A stretch of 64,000 nucleotides of DNA from JAKFEW01 sp036675505 (GTDB lineage: Bacteria; Cyanobacteriota; Sericytochromatia; S15B-MN24; JAQBPE01): positions 1 through 64,000 of the forward strand of contig JAKFEW010000030.1 in assembly GCA_036675505.1 (NCBI GenBank), read 5' to 3'. A program made the position numbers and the translations under genes. Shown piece after piece: positions 8,382 to 16,980 of the stretch (position 1 is the stretch's first letter; the number at the start of each line of letters is the position of its first letter). A model generated the notes under the pieces. The model made no database searches, was not told where the DNA came from, and saw only the letters and a program-made list of their open reading frames with translations.

Positions 8382-9149
8382 TTAGTTGGTGGGCTTCGGC
8401 TCGCGGCGATCGTTCGCCTGCGAGAGGCTCGTCGGCAGGAAGACCGCGGCCGCGCGCTGGATGTCGACCTCGGCGCCGCCGTTGAGCGGGTCCTTGGGGT
8501 TCACCTGCGGCGTGGGCGCCAGGATTTCCTTGGTGATCGCGTCGATCGCGTACTTCTTCTCGCTGGCGTAGAAGCGCCATTGCGGGTTGGCCGACCCGGC
8601 GTGGACGAGGATCGCGCGGCTCGAAAGGAAGACCGAGCCCTCGGCGCGGTTCGCGGGCTGACCGGCGGCCGGTGCCGGCGGGGCGAAGCCGCGCGCCAGG
8701 TCGAAGGCGAGCTTGGCGTTCACTGCGTAGCCGGCGGCCGGCAGGGGCTTGAGGTTGTAGGCCAGCCGGTTGTAGTCCGGGATCTCCTGGTACTGCGCGA
8801 CGGACGCGAAGCCGTAGTGGCGCGCCACGAAGACACAGGGCTTGGAGTCGTGGAAGCGGCTAGGCGAGAGGTAGACGTTGGCGGCGGCCGAGATCGACGT
8901 CGTGTTGAGCGCGGTCGTGTGGACGGCCATCACGCGCACGGCGTCGCCGCCGGACCAGTAGTTGGCGCGGCGATCGTCCTCGGTGAGGACCTTGGTGTCG
9001 TCCGGCGCGACGGCCCGGGTGCCGACGGCGGAGGCCGGCGCGGCCTTGGCGCCACCGATGGGGCGCGCGACCTGGTTCATGGTCCGGCCGCAACCGACGA
9101 GAGCGACGGACACGAGGACCAGGGGAACGAGGCGGCTGGCGATGCGCAT
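8382..9149 (-). CDS. Predicted lipoprotein, unknown function
   Basis: The 255-residue product starts with a lipoprotein signal ending L-V-G-C (Cys20), so it should be anchored in the cell envelope. The rest is a globular region of about 200 residues with no recognised domain. GGAGG lies just upstream of the ATG at 9149. It converges on the preceding gene and is divergent from allB. The 157 bases to the allB start hold the promoters for both; I see no clear operator there. Confidence 0.7.
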   Translation of the reverse strand: MRIASRLVPLVLVSVALVGCGRTMNQVARPIGGAKAAPASAVGTRAVAPDDTKVLTEDDRRANYWSGGDAVRVMAVHTTALNTTSISAAANVYLSPSRFHDSKPCVFVARHYGFASVAQYQEIPDYNRLAYNLKPLPAAGYAVNAKLAFDLARGFAPPAPAAGQPANRAEGSVFLSSRAILVHAGSANPQWRFYASEKKYAIDAITKEILAPTPQVNPKDPLNGGAEVDIQRAAAVFLPTSLSQANDRREPKPTN

Positions 9150-9306
9150 TGAGAACCTCCACGATTAACAGCTTCGTGATGGTTATCGGGCAGGCCCCGA
9201 GTGAGGTGACGTAAAGAAACAGTTAAGCTTTGCGGGTAGGGTCGTTAAGATCGCCGCTTGCCCGGCGCCGAGCGGCATGGCAGAATGCGCGCGGAGGCCG
9301 AGCCCG

Positions 9307-10677
9307 ATGTCCGAACGCCCAATCGCGATCCGCGGCGACCGAATCCTGACCCCCGACGGCTGGCGCGCCGGTGCCGCCGTCCTGATGCGGGGCGGCCGCA
9401 TCGAGGCGGTGGTGGACGCGTCCGCCCTGCCCGCCGAGGCCGAGATCCATGACGTGGGCGCGGCCGTGGTCACGCCCGGCGTGGTCGACACCCACGTCCA
9501 CCTCAACGAGCCCGGGCGCACCGCCTGGGAGGGCTTCGAGACGGGCACGCGCGCGGCTGCCGCTGGCGGGATCACGACGCTCGTGGACATGCCGCTCAAC
9601 AGCGATCCGGTGACGACCACCGCGAAGGCGCTCCAGATCAAGCAGGCGGCCGCGCTGGGCCGCTGCTGGGTCGACGTCGGGTTCTGGGGCGGCATCGTGC
9701 CGGGCAACGCGGGCGAGCTCGCCCAGATGATTCACCTGGGCGCGCTGGGCTTCAAGGCGTTCATGTGCCACTCGGGCATCGACGACTTCCCTGCCGCCCG
9801 CGAGACCGACTTGAGGTTGGCCATGGCCATCTTGAGCGCGCTCGGTTCGCCGCTGCTCGTGCATGCGGAGCTCGAGTCGCATGCCCCCGGTGAGGACAAG
9901 GCCGCCGATCCGCGGCGCTACGCCACCTTCCTGGCTTCCCGGCCGCCCGAGATGGAGATCGCCGCGATCGAGCTGATGATCAAGCTCTGCCGCGAGACGC
10001 GCTGCCCCGTGCATGTCGTCCACCTTTCGGCGGCCGGCGCGCTCGACGCGATCGCCCGCGCGAAGGCCGAAGGCCTGCCCTTCACGGTCGAGACCTGCCC
10101 GCACTACCTGGTGTTCGCCGCCGAGGAGATCCCCGACGGCGCGACGGCCTTCAAGTGCGCGCCACCGATTCGCGAGGCCGCGAACCGGGAGCGGCTCTGG
10201 AAGGGCCTGGCCGACGGCACGATCGACTTCGTCGCCTGCGACCACTCGCCGTGCACGCCTGAGCTCAAGAAGCCGGAAGAGGGCGACTTCATGGCGGCCT
10301 GGGGCGGCATCGCCTCGGTGCAGTTCAGCCTGCCCGCCGTCTGGACCCACGCCCGCGAGCGCGGCCACGCGCTCGAGGAAGTGCTGGGCTGGCTGACCGG
10401 CCGCACGGCGGCGTTCGCGGGGCAGGCGAAGCGGAAGGGGGCGATCGCCCCCGGCCTCGACGCCGACCTCGCCGTCTGGCACCCCGACGCCACGCTCGAG
10501 GTGCAGGCGGAGCGCATCTTCCACCGCCACCCCGTCACCCCCTACCTGGGCCGCACGCTGCAGGGCGTGGTCGAATCGACCTGGCTGCGCGGCGAGCGGA
10601 TCTACCACCAGGGCGTCCACCGCGACGAACCGACCGGCTGTTTCCTTTTCAACCGCCCCACCCACCCACCCCACTAA
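9307..10677 (+). CDS. allB: Allantoinase
   Basis: Hydrolyses allantoin to allantoate in ureide catabolism; a cytosolic metallo-amidohydrolase. The dinuclear metal site is visible: D-T-H-V-H (H63, H65), the carboxylated Lys in L-G-F-K-A-F (K150), H186, H239 and D312 in C-D-H-S-P-C. The K-A-F-M-C-H-S-G-I-D-D segment is typical of AllB rather than dihydroorotase or hydantoinase. The 456-residue length is normal. The ATG at 9307 has GGAGG 9 nt upstream; an earlier in-frame ATG at 9277 does not. The last residues (T-H-P-P-H) are encoded by the edge of dispersed repeat copy B. It heads an operon with alc, uraD and uraH. Confidence 0.93.
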   Translation: MSERPIAIRGDRILTPDGWRAGAAVLMRGGRIEAVVDASALPAEAEIHDVGAAVVTPGVVDTHVHLNEPGRTAWEGFETGTRAAAAGGITTLVDMPLNSDPVTTTAKALQIKQAAALGRCWVDVGFWGGIVPGNAGELAQMIHLGALGFKAFMCHSGIDDFPAARETDLRLAMAILSALGSPLLVHAELESHAPGEDKAADPRRYATFLASRPPEMEIAAIELMIKLCRETRCPVHVVHLSAAGALDAIARAKAEGLPFTVETCPHYLVFAAEEIPDGATAFKCAPPIREAANRERLWKGLADGTIDFVACDHSPCTPELKKPEEGDFMAAWGGIASVQFSLPAVWTHARERGHALEEVLGWLTGRTAAFAGQAKRKGAIAPGLDADLAVWHPDATLEVQAERIFHRHPVTPYLGRTLQGVVESTWLRGERIYHQGVHRDEPTGCFLFNRPTHPPH

Positions 10678-10738
10678 GGGAATTCAGATCCCGCTCCGCT
10701 TGGGGCCTTCGGCCCAACGCCCCACCCACCCGAGACCT
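10649..10738 (-). repeat. Dispersed hairpin repeat, copy B
   Basis: The reverse complement of 10649-10707 matches 45221-45283 closely: ggcccc-aagcggagcgggatctgaattccct versus ggcccc-aggcgaagcgggatctggattccct, then gtggggtgggtgggtggggcgg versus gtggggtgggtgggcggggcgg. A second partial match (gggtgggtggggcg...gggccgaaggccc) follows to 10738. It lies between allB and alc and contributes the last codons of allB. Confidence 0.65.
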
Positions 10739-10756
10739 TCTGGAGATCGCTGAATC

Positions 10757-11767
10757 ATGAGCTTTGATGAGCATATCGACCTCGCGTCCGCGAAATCCGG
10801 CGGCGTGGCGCTGTTCGCCAACGACGAGTTCTTCGCCGGCAAGGAGAACCTCCTGCAGCCCGGCCGCGGCGTCTTCATCCACGACAAGTACACCGAGAAC
10901 GGGAAGTGGATGGACGGCTGGGAATCGCGCCGCAAGCGCGTGCCGGGCTATGACTGGTGCCTGATCAAGCTCGGCTTGCCGGGCCGCATCCACGGCTTCG
11001 ACATCGACACCAACCACTTCACCGGCAACTACCCCGAGCACGCCGCCGTGGACGCCTGCGTGGCCGCGCCCGACGCGACGCCCGAACAGCTGAACGGCCC
11101 CGGCACCACCTGGACCGAGCTGCTGCCGATCTCGCAGCTCCAGGGCGGCAGCCGGAACCTCTTCCCGGCCTCGAACGGCGAGCGCTGGACCCATGTGCGC
11201 CTGCGCATCTACCCGGACGGCGGCGTCGCGCGCTTCCGCGTGCACGGCGAGGTCGGGCCGGACTGGGATCGCCTGCTGGCCGCCGGCGGCCCTCTCGACC
11301 TCGCAGCCGTCGAGAACGGCGGCGTGGCGGTGCTCGCGAACGACATGTATTTCAGCCACCGCAACAACCTGATCATGCCGGGCCGCTCGGCCAACATGGG
11401 CGACGGCTGGGAGACCAAGCGCAAGCGCGGCCCCGGCAACGACTGGGTGATCGTGAAGCTCGGCCGGCCTGGGCACCTGAACAAGGTGGAGGTCGACACC
11501 AACTGGTTCAAGGGCAACTTCCCGGACCGTTGCTCGCTGGAAGGCGCCTGGATCCCCGAGGGCGCACCCACCGACTACCTGATGAGCCGGGCGATCGACT
11601 GGCGGCCGGTGCTGCCGGAGGTCAAGCTCGCGGCCCACAAGCAGCATTACTTCGAGCAAGAGCTGATCCCGGGCGGCCCCTACACCCACATCCGCCTCAG
11701 CATCTACCCCGACGGCGGCATCAGCCGCCTGAGGCTCTGGGGCACGCCAGCAGGGATGCAGGCATGA
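10757..11767 (+). CDS. alc: Allantoicase
   Basis: Converts allantoate to ureidoglycolate and urea. The 336-residue product is built of two homologous allantoicase domains. Each opens with a G-G-V-A-(L/V)-(F/L)-A-N-D segment (about residues 15-23 and 190-198), then D-G-W-E-(S/T)-(R/K)-R-K-R, then a D-T-N-x-F-x-G-N motif, and closes with T-H-(V/I)-R-L-x-I-Y-P-D-G-G. It follows allB after a short gap holding repeat copy B, and its TGA overlaps the ATG of uraD (ATGA), so coupled translation is likely. Ureidoglycolate would next give glyoxylate plus urea; no lyase for that step is in the window. Confidence 0.93.
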   Translation: MSFDEHIDLASAKSGGVALFANDEFFAGKENLLQPGRGVFIHDKYTENGKWMDGWESRRKRVPGYDWCLIKLGLPGRIHGFDIDTNHFTGNYPEHAAVDACVAAPDATPEQLNGPGTTWTELLPISQLQGGSRNLFPASNGERWTHVRLRIYPDGGVARFRVHGEVGPDWDRLLAAGGPLDLAAVENGGVAVLANDMYFSHRNNLIMPGRSANMGDGWETKRKRGPGNDWVIVKLGRPGHLNKVEVDTNWFKGNFPDRCSLEGAWIPEGAPTDYLMSRAIDWRPVLPEVKLAAHKQHYFEQELIPGGPYTHIRLSIYPDGGISRLRLWGTPAGMQA

Positions 11768-12267
11768 CCATCGACGAGCTGAACGCCTTGCCGCCCGACG
11801 CGGCGGCTGCCGAGTTCGAACGCTGCTGCGGCGCCCGGCAGTGGGTGGCGGGCATGGTGGCCGCCCGTCCGTTCGCCGCCGCCGCCGTCGTCCATGCCGC
11901 GGCCGACGACGTCTGGGCGCGCTGCGGCCCGGACGACTGGCGCGAGGCGTTCACCCACCACCCACGCATCGGCGATGTGGCCGGCCTGCGCCAGAAGTTC
12001 GCGTCGACGGCGGGCTGGGCTTCGGGCGAGCAGGCCGGCGCGGCGGTCGCGACGGACGAGACCCTGCAGGCCCTGGCCCAGGGCAACCAGGACTACGAGG
12101 CGAAGTTCGGCCACATCTTCATCGTGTGCGCCACCGGCAAGACCGCCGACGAGATGTTGGACCTCCTGCGCTCGCGCCTGCCGAACGATCCGGCCTTCGA
12201 GCTACGGGTCGCGGCCTGTGAGCAGCACAAGATCACCCACCTGAGATTGGAGAAGTTGCTGGCATGA
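11764..12267 (+). CDS. uraD: OHCU decarboxylase
   Basis: Decarboxylates 2-oxo-4-hydroxy-4-carboxy-5-ureidoimidazoline to S-allantoin, the last step of urate oxidation. The 167-residue product has the family features: the catalytic F-T-H-H-P-R-I-G-D segment around residues 60-68, N-Q-x-Y-E-x-K-F-G-H-I-F-I-V-C-A-T-G-K in the middle, and an E-x-x-K-I-T-x-L-R-L-x-K-L C-terminus. The ATG at 11764 overlaps the alc stop. Its own stop overlaps the uraH start in the same ATGA fashion. Confidence 0.93.
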   Translation: MTIDELNALPPDAAAAEFERCCGARQWVAGMVAARPFAAAAVVHAAADDVWARCGPDDWREAFTHHPRIGDVAGLRQKFASTAGWASGEQAGAAVATDETLQALAQGNQDYEAKFGHIFIVCATGKTADEMLDLLRSRLPNDPAFELRVAACEQHKITHLRLEKLLA

Positions 12268-12617
12268 GCGGCGCCGCGAACTCACTGTCGACGCACGTCC
12301 TGGACACCGCCACCGGCAAGCCGGCGGCCGGGATGGAGATCCGCCTCGAAGCCCTCGAGAACGACGGCTTCCGTCTCATCGGCGGCGGCACCTCCAACGA
12401 CGACGGGCGCGTCAAGGACTTCCTCGCTGCTGGCGAGAGCCTGCCGGCAGGCATTTACCGCGTACGCTTCGAGACGGGGCGGTATCACGCGAAGCAAGGC
12501 GTCCAGGGCTTCTATCCGTACGTCGACGTGGTCTTCGAGCTGGGCTGTGAGGGGCAACACTACCATGTGCCACTGCTGATCAGCCCCTTCGGCTTCTCGA
12601 CCTACCGCGGCAGCTGA
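12264..12617 (+). CDS. uraH: 5-hydroxyisourate hydrolase (transthyretin-like)
   Basis: Hydrolyses 5-hydroxyisourate to OHCU, directly upstream of the UraD step. The 117-residue product shows the family N-terminus (L-S-T-H-V-L-D-T-A-T-G-K-P-A) with the catalytic His, a G-R-V segment with the active-site Arg, H-Y-H-V-P-L-L-I-S-P-F-G-F-S-T in the last third and the diagnostic C-terminal Y-R-G-S. It is the last gene of the allB-alc-uraD-uraH operon. No urate oxidase is encoded in the window, so 5-hydroxyisourate must come from an enzyme encoded elsewhere. Confidence 0.95.
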   Translation: MSGAANSLSTHVLDTATGKPAAGMEIRLEALENDGFRLIGGGTSNDDGRVKDFLAAGESLPAGIYRVRFETGRYHAKQGVQGFYPYVDVVFELGCEGQHYHVPLLISPFGFSTYRGS

Positions 12618-12648
12618 TTTGCCTTTCCCTCGCGGCTGACGGGGAGGT

Positions 12649-13434
12649 CTAGTCTCGGCCGAGCGCTGCCAGCGTCCGGGTGAACGCATCGAGCTCGGCG
12701 CGGTCGCGCGGATCGGTGACGTGTTCCTCGACCTCTTCGTTCCAATAATCGCGTAGCCCCTCGGCCGAGCTCTCGGCCGTCGCCGGGAACACGAGGTCGT
12801 CGGCGTCGGCCGACAGGCCGTGACGCTCGCAAATCTCCCGGATGCGGGCCATCGAGGCCTGGGCGAGGATCGCGGCACCCGGCTCACGGCGGGCTGCTTC
12901 GTGGGCGACGGCCTCGATCATGGTGCTGATCGGATCGAGGACCAGGGCGCTTGTGGGGCCGCCTGCGGGAACCAGCGCGGTGACCCGGTACATCTGGCCA
13001 GCGACGCGGAAGTGGGCCACGGCGACGGCCGGCTCGGTGGACGGGGGCATGGGCGGGAAGCCCGCCTCACCCGCGGCGTCGGAGGTGGCGACCGGTCCCA
13101 CGTGGACGCCGTCCAGGGTCTCGCAGTGGCAGGTCGCGCCGTCCACGGCGGCGACGAGCGCACCGCCGTTGTGCGAGAGCACCCCGTCGGTGGAGGCGCT
13201 CAGGTTGCCGGCGCCGGCCGCGACGAGATCGTCGGCGATGACGACGCCGCTGGCCCTCACGAGGTCGGCGGGGCCCCGTACCCTCAAAGTCAAGCCGCGC
13301 AGCGCGGGCGCCGCCGGCGCGCTTTCCGCCGGTGCGGTGGCCGCGCCGGCCGGGGTGGGCGCCACGGAGCCAGGCAAGGCCTGGCAACCGACGAGAACCA
13401 GGCTCAGGCATGAAATCAAGAACGCTCGCTGCAC
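12649..13434 (-). CDS. Predicted lipoprotein with an H-N-G-G segment
   Basis: A 261-residue product with a lipoprotein signal ending L-V-G-C (Cys17), a Pro/Ala-rich linker, then a globular region with no recognised fold. A V-L-S-H-N-G-G-A-L-V segment near residue 85 resembles the N-N-G-G repeats of the large NHL lipoproteins elsewhere in the window. The GTG at 13434 has AGGAGG a few bases upstream. It converges on uraH. The 140 bases upstream contain an AT-richer patch (around 13460-13510) likely to hold its promoter, but no clear boxes. Confidence 0.65.
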   Translation of the reverse strand: MQRAFLISCLSLVLVGCQALPGSVAPTPAGAATAPAESAPAAPALRGLTLRVRGPADLVRASGVVIADDLVAAGAGNLSASTDGVLSHNGGALVAAVDGATCHCETLDGVHVGPVATSDAAGEAGFPPMPPSTEPAVAVAHFRVAGQMYRVTALVPAGGPTSALVLDPISTMIEAVAHEAARREPGAAILAQASMARIREICERHGLSADADDLVFPATAESSAEGLRDYWNEEVEEHVTDPRDRAELDAFTRTLAALGRD

Positions 13435-13575
13435 GGGGCAACCTCCTTCGTCTGTTCCGACGAAAAATCGGTTCCCAAATGATACAGGCGCGTTAAAGCA
13501 TTATGTTAGCAAGCTTGTCCGAGGGAATTTGTGCAAGTTGCTAACCCCCCGCCGCCCTCGCCCCGGCACAGGTGC

Positions 13576-14622
13576 TCAGGGCCGGGCTTCCTTGCGCCAG
13601 GCCTGGATGCGCTTGTTGGCATCCAGCAGTTGCTTCTGGCTCATTCGTTTGCGCAGGATCTCCATCGCGTTCTTCGCGTCCTCGTCGCCCTGCTCGGCGG
13701 CCAGGCTGTACCAGAAGTAGGCGCTGACGGGATCCTTCGGCGTGCCCTCGCCCTCCTCGTGCAACAACGCGAGGTTGTACTGCGCCGAGACGTCGCCCTG
13801 CTGGGCCGCGCGCGAGTACCAACGCAGGGCCTCGCCCTTGTTCTGGACGATGCCCTCGCCCTTGTCGAGCATCAGCCCCAGGTTGAACTGGGCCTTCGGG
13901 TTGCCCTGCTCCGCGGCGCGGCGGTACCACTTCACGGCCTCGCTGTTGTCCTCGGTGGTGCCCTCGCCCTCATCGAACATGAGGCCGAGGTTCAGCTGCG
14001 CCTTGGTGTGACCGCGCTCCGCGGCCTGCTTGTACCACTTGATGGCGGCCGCGTTGTCTTCGGGCACGCCGTCGCCTTCGTCGAAAAGCAGGCCGAGGTT
14101 GAACATCGCCGAGGTGTCGCCCGCTTCCGCGGCGCGCTGAAACCAGCGCCGTGCTTCGGCCTTGTTCGGCGCCGTGCCCTCGCCCTTGTCGTGCATCAGC
14201 GCGAGGTTGAACATCGCGGAAGGATCGCCTTGATTGGCGGCCTTGGTGTACCACTTGATCGCCTCGGCATTGTCCTCTTTGGTGCCCTCGCCCTCGTCGT
14301 ACATGATCGCGAGGTTGTACTGCGCCTTCGCGAAGCCCTGCTCCGCGGACCGGCGGTACCACTTGATGGCCTCCACGTTGTTCTCCGCGACGCCCTCGCC
14401 CTCGTCGAGCAGCAGCGCGAAGTTGTACTGCGCCTCCGCGCTGCCCTTCTCGGCCGCCTTGCGCATCCACACGACGTTGGAGTCCGGCCGTTGCACGGGT
14501 CCTCCCGTCCGGCTGGTCTGGGCTGCGGCCTGCGGCGTCGTCGCGAGCGACACGACCGCCAAGGCCGCCGTGAGGGCGGCGATCGGCTTGGCGGCGAGGC
14601 GGGCGGGACGGGGCGCTGTCAT
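13576..14622 (-). CDS. Exported Sel1-repeat protein (A)
   Basis: A 348-residue product with an N-terminal signal peptide followed by about eight consecutive Sel1-like repeats of 36 residues. Each has the A-x-x-x-Y-N-L-x-x-x-(Y/F/L)-x-x-G-E-G-x-x-x-(D/N)-x-x-x-A-x-x-W-Y-x-x-A-A pattern, and a short basic helix closes the protein. Such solenoids act as protein-protein adaptors in the envelope. GGGAG precedes the ATG at 14622. It follows another Sel1 gene by 13 bp on the same strand; the two repeat arrays are similar enough to suggest duplication. Confidence 0.85.
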   Translation of the reverse strand: MTAPRPARLAAKPIAALTAALAVVSLATTPQAAAQTSRTGGPVQRPDSNVVWMRKAAEKGSAEAQYNFALLLDEGEGVAENNVEAIKWYRRSAEQGFAKAQYNLAIMYDEGEGTKEDNAEAIKWYTKAANQGDPSAMFNLALMHDKGEGTAPNKAEARRWFQRAAEAGDTSAMFNLGLLFDEGDGVPEDNAAAIKWYKQAAERGHTKAQLNLGLMFDEGEGTTEDNSEAVKWYRRAAEQGNPKAQFNLGLMLDKGEGIVQNKGEALRWYSRAAQQGDVSAQYNLALLHEEGEGTPKDPVSAYFWYSLAAEQGDEDAKNAMEILRKRMSQKQLLDANKRIQAWRKEARP

Positions 14623-14635
14623 GGGAACTCCCGGT

Positions 14636-15439
14636 TCAGTCCGAGGGGTGGGCGTCTTTCCAGGCGGCGAGGACTTTTTCGGCCTCTGCCAGCTGCTGCT
14701 CGCTGAAGCGCGATTTGACCTTGGGCAACGACTTCTTGGCCTGCGGGTTGTCGCCTTCGGCCGCCAACGAAAAGTACATGTACGCCTTCACGGGGTCCTT
14801 GGCTACCCCCTCGCCATTGTCGTACATGACCGCCAGGTTGTTCTGGGCGCCATGGTGGCCTCGCTCCGCGGCCTTGATGTACCAGTGGGCCGCCTCCGCG
14901 TTGTCTTCCTCGATCCCCTCGCCGTCGTCGTACATGATCGCGAGGTTGAACTGGGCCTTGAGGTTCCCCTTGTTGGCGGCCTTGGTATACCACTTGAGGG
15001 CCTCGTCATTGTCTTCCTTGGTGCCCTCGCCTCTGTCGTACATCATGCCGAGGTTGACCATCGCCTTGTCGTTGCCGACGGCGGCGGCCTTGCGATACCA
15101 CTTGATCGCGGCCGCGTTGTCTTCCTTGGTGCCCTCACCTTCGTCGTACATGAGGCCGAGGTTGAAGGCCGCGCCGGCGTGGCCCTGGTTCGCGGCCTTG
15201 GTGTACCACTTGAGGGCTTCCTTGTCGTTCAGCGGGAGGCCGTCGCCCTCGTCGTAGGACAGCCCCAGCTCGAACTGGGCCTGCTTGTCGCCTTTGGCGG
15301 CGGCGGCCTTGAGGGTCTTCACGTTGGCATAGCCGACGCCGAAGGCCGGGGCCGCGAACGCCGCCACGATGGCGACGAACGCGGCCAGGCAGGCGATGCG
15401 GCTGGCGGGCTTGAAGATCATGAAGGCCGCCACTTTCAC
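14636..15439 (-). CDS. Exported Sel1-repeat protein (B)
   Basis: A 267-residue product with a hydrophobic N-terminal signal and about five to six Sel1 repeats of 36 residues (G-E-G-x-x-E-D-N-x-x-A-x-x-W-Y motifs), then a short charged tail. The GTG at 15439 overlaps the TGA of the upstream DUF6986 gene (GTGA), which would couple their translation; an alternative ATG lies at 15421. A secreted solenoid coupled to a cytosolic aldolase-like enzyme is an odd pairing. Confidence 0.82.
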   Translation of the reverse strand: MKVAAFMIFKPASRIACLAAFVAIVAAFAAPAFGVGYANVKTLKAAAAKGDKQAQFELGLSYDEGDGLPLNDKEALKWYTKAANQGHAGAAFNLGLMYDEGEGTKEDNAAAIKWYRKAAAVGNDKAMVNLGMMYDRGEGTKEDNDEALKWYTKAANKGNLKAQFNLAIMYDDGEGIEEDNAEAAHWYIKAAERGHHGAQNNLAVMYDNGEGVAKDPVKAYMYFSLAAEGDNPQAKKSLPKVKSRFSEQQLAEAEKVLAAWKDAHPSD

Positions 15440-16887
15440 TTCCCCCGCCGGTTGTTCAGGATCTTCACGAACGAGCGCCCGCGCAGCTCTTCGAGCGTGA
15501 TGCCGGTGCCGAGCGCCTCTTCTTCCTTGATCGCGCCGCAGTTGATGCCGCGCAGGAAGAAGTTGAGCAGGCCCTGGCCAGTCGCGGCGTCGTCGAAGAC
15601 GTCGCCGACCAGCGTGGCCTGCGCGGCCTTCTCGATGAAGTTCTTGAGGCGGATGCTGGCGGGCTCGAGGCCCTCGAGAAAGAAGGCGTAGGCCGCCGCG
15701 TAACGCGTCGGGAGCTGCGCCGGGTGCAGGTCCCAGCCCTGGTAGTAGGCGTGGACCAGCGAGTGGTTGACATGGTCGACGTGCAGCTTCCAGGCGCGGT
15801 GCACGACGTCGCGGTTCTCGGCGATCTGCGCGACGGAAAGCTTCTCGCCGCGGTGCGGGCCAACGGGCATGACGTTGGTCGCGCCGTCGGAGAGGTTCAC
15901 GCCGGTGCCGGCCAGCGCCACCTGCATCACGTGGCGCGCGAAATCGCAGGCGGGGTGGTCCATGCGCTGGTGCGCGGCCGTGATGTTGCAGCCGGCGGTG
16001 TAATCATAGGTGCCGAAGTGAGCGCCGATACAGCGGCCCCGGCACTCGGCGATCATCGCTGGCAGGGCCAGGCGGCCGTCCGGCCCGATGATCGTTTGCG
16101 GCATCTCCACCATCAGCTCGCACTTCACGCTGCCGAGCGGCAGCCCCACGTTCTGCTCGATCAGCTCGAGCAGCTCGACGAACGCCGTGACCTGCTCGGC
16201 GATCACCACCTTGGGGAGCGTGACGACGAAGTTCGGGGGCAGCGCGCCGCCCGCCTCACGGACCAGCGTGGTGAGGAAGATGTCGAGCGTGCGGATGCTG
16301 CGGCCGCGCAGCTCCTCGGTGAAAGGCTTGATGCGGATGCCGATGAAGGGCGGCAGGGTGCCGGCGGCCAGGCCCTTGGCTGTCTCCTGGGCCGCGATCA
16401 CGGCCTGGTTGTCCTCCTCGGCGTCGGGACGGTTGCCGTAGCCGTCCTCGAAGTCGATGCGGAAATCCTCGACCGCCTCGCGCACGAGCTTCTCGCGCAC
16501 GCGGGTGTAAACGGTGTGAGCCAGCCACGCCGGCCGGTTGGCGTGCTTCGCGGCGTCCGGGTTCGCGGCCACGGCGGCCTCGAGGGCGTCGATCTCATCG
16601 AGCGAGTCGGGCAGGGCCTGGGCCCCCGTCAGGCCGATCGCCTTGGCGAAGATCACGCTGTTCGGCGCGTACTCGTCCAGCGCCTTGACCGACCGCTCTC
16701 CCATCTTCGGCGCCGAGTCGGCCTTCCACAGCTGGGCGCCGCCGTAGACGGTGTGCACGGCCTGGCGCTCGAACGAGTCGCCCGGATAGGCCTTCATGAA
16801 GGCCTGGTTGGCCTGGGCGAGGCGGTCCAGGATGGCCGCGGTGCCGTCGGCCGTCAGGGACGTCGGCGGGGTCGTGGTCGTGCTCAT
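15436..16887 (-). CDS. DUF6986 family, CitE/HpcH aldolase-like protein
   Basis: A 483-residue cytosolic protein of the HpcH/HpaI/CitE (TIM-barrel, C-C lyase) superfamily. The metal-binding acidic signature F-R-I-D-F-E-D-G-Y-G lies at residues 142-151. Later segments (V-E-M-P-Q-T-I, G-R-C-I-G-A-H-F-G-T-Y-D-Y-T) match the CitE-type pattern of a catalytic Glu and metal-site Asp. Homologues are, from memory, often near ureide-degradation genes in actinobacteria, and here the allB-alc-uraD-uraH operon is 3 kb away. A role in glyoxylate or related C2/C3 assimilation is inference only. It is first of three genes on this strand. Confidence 0.65.
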   Translation of the reverse strand: MSTTTTPPTSLTADGTAAILDRLAQANQAFMKAYPGDSFERQAVHTVYGGAQLWKADSAPKMGERSVKALDEYAPNSVIFAKAIGLTGAQALPDSLDEIDALEAAVAANPDAAKHANRPAWLAHTVYTRVREKLVREAVEDFRIDFEDGYGNRPDAEEDNQAVIAAQETAKGLAAGTLPPFIGIRIKPFTEELRGRSIRTLDIFLTTLVREAGGALPPNFVVTLPKVVIAEQVTAFVELLELIEQNVGLPLGSVKCELMVEMPQTIIGPDGRLALPAMIAECRGRCIGAHFGTYDYTAGCNITAAHQRMDHPACDFARHVMQVALAGTGVNLSDGATNVMPVGPHRGEKLSVAQIAENRDVVHRAWKLHVDHVNHSLVHAYYQGWDLHPAQLPTRYAAAYAFFLEGLEPASIRLKNFIEKAAQATLVGDVFDDAATGQGLLNFFLRGINCGAIKEEEALGTGITLEELRGRSFVKILNNRRGK

Positions 16888-16943
16888 GCAATCCTCCGTA
16901 GGGCAGGCTGGCGGGGGTTTCCGGCAAGTTTACCATGTCATGT

Positions 16944-16949
16944 TAAACT
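16944..16949 (+). promoter_or_regulatory. -10-like TAAACT upstream of peptide-binding gene
   Basis: TAAACT lies 31 nt before the GTG of the binding-protein gene, with an AAGGAG Shine-Dalgarno between them. It sits in a short AT-rich patch in otherwise GC-rich DNA. No -35 box is convincing. Confidence 0.35.
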
Positions 16950-16980
16950 GACTCGTCCTCACCGCCCCAAGGAGTTCGCC

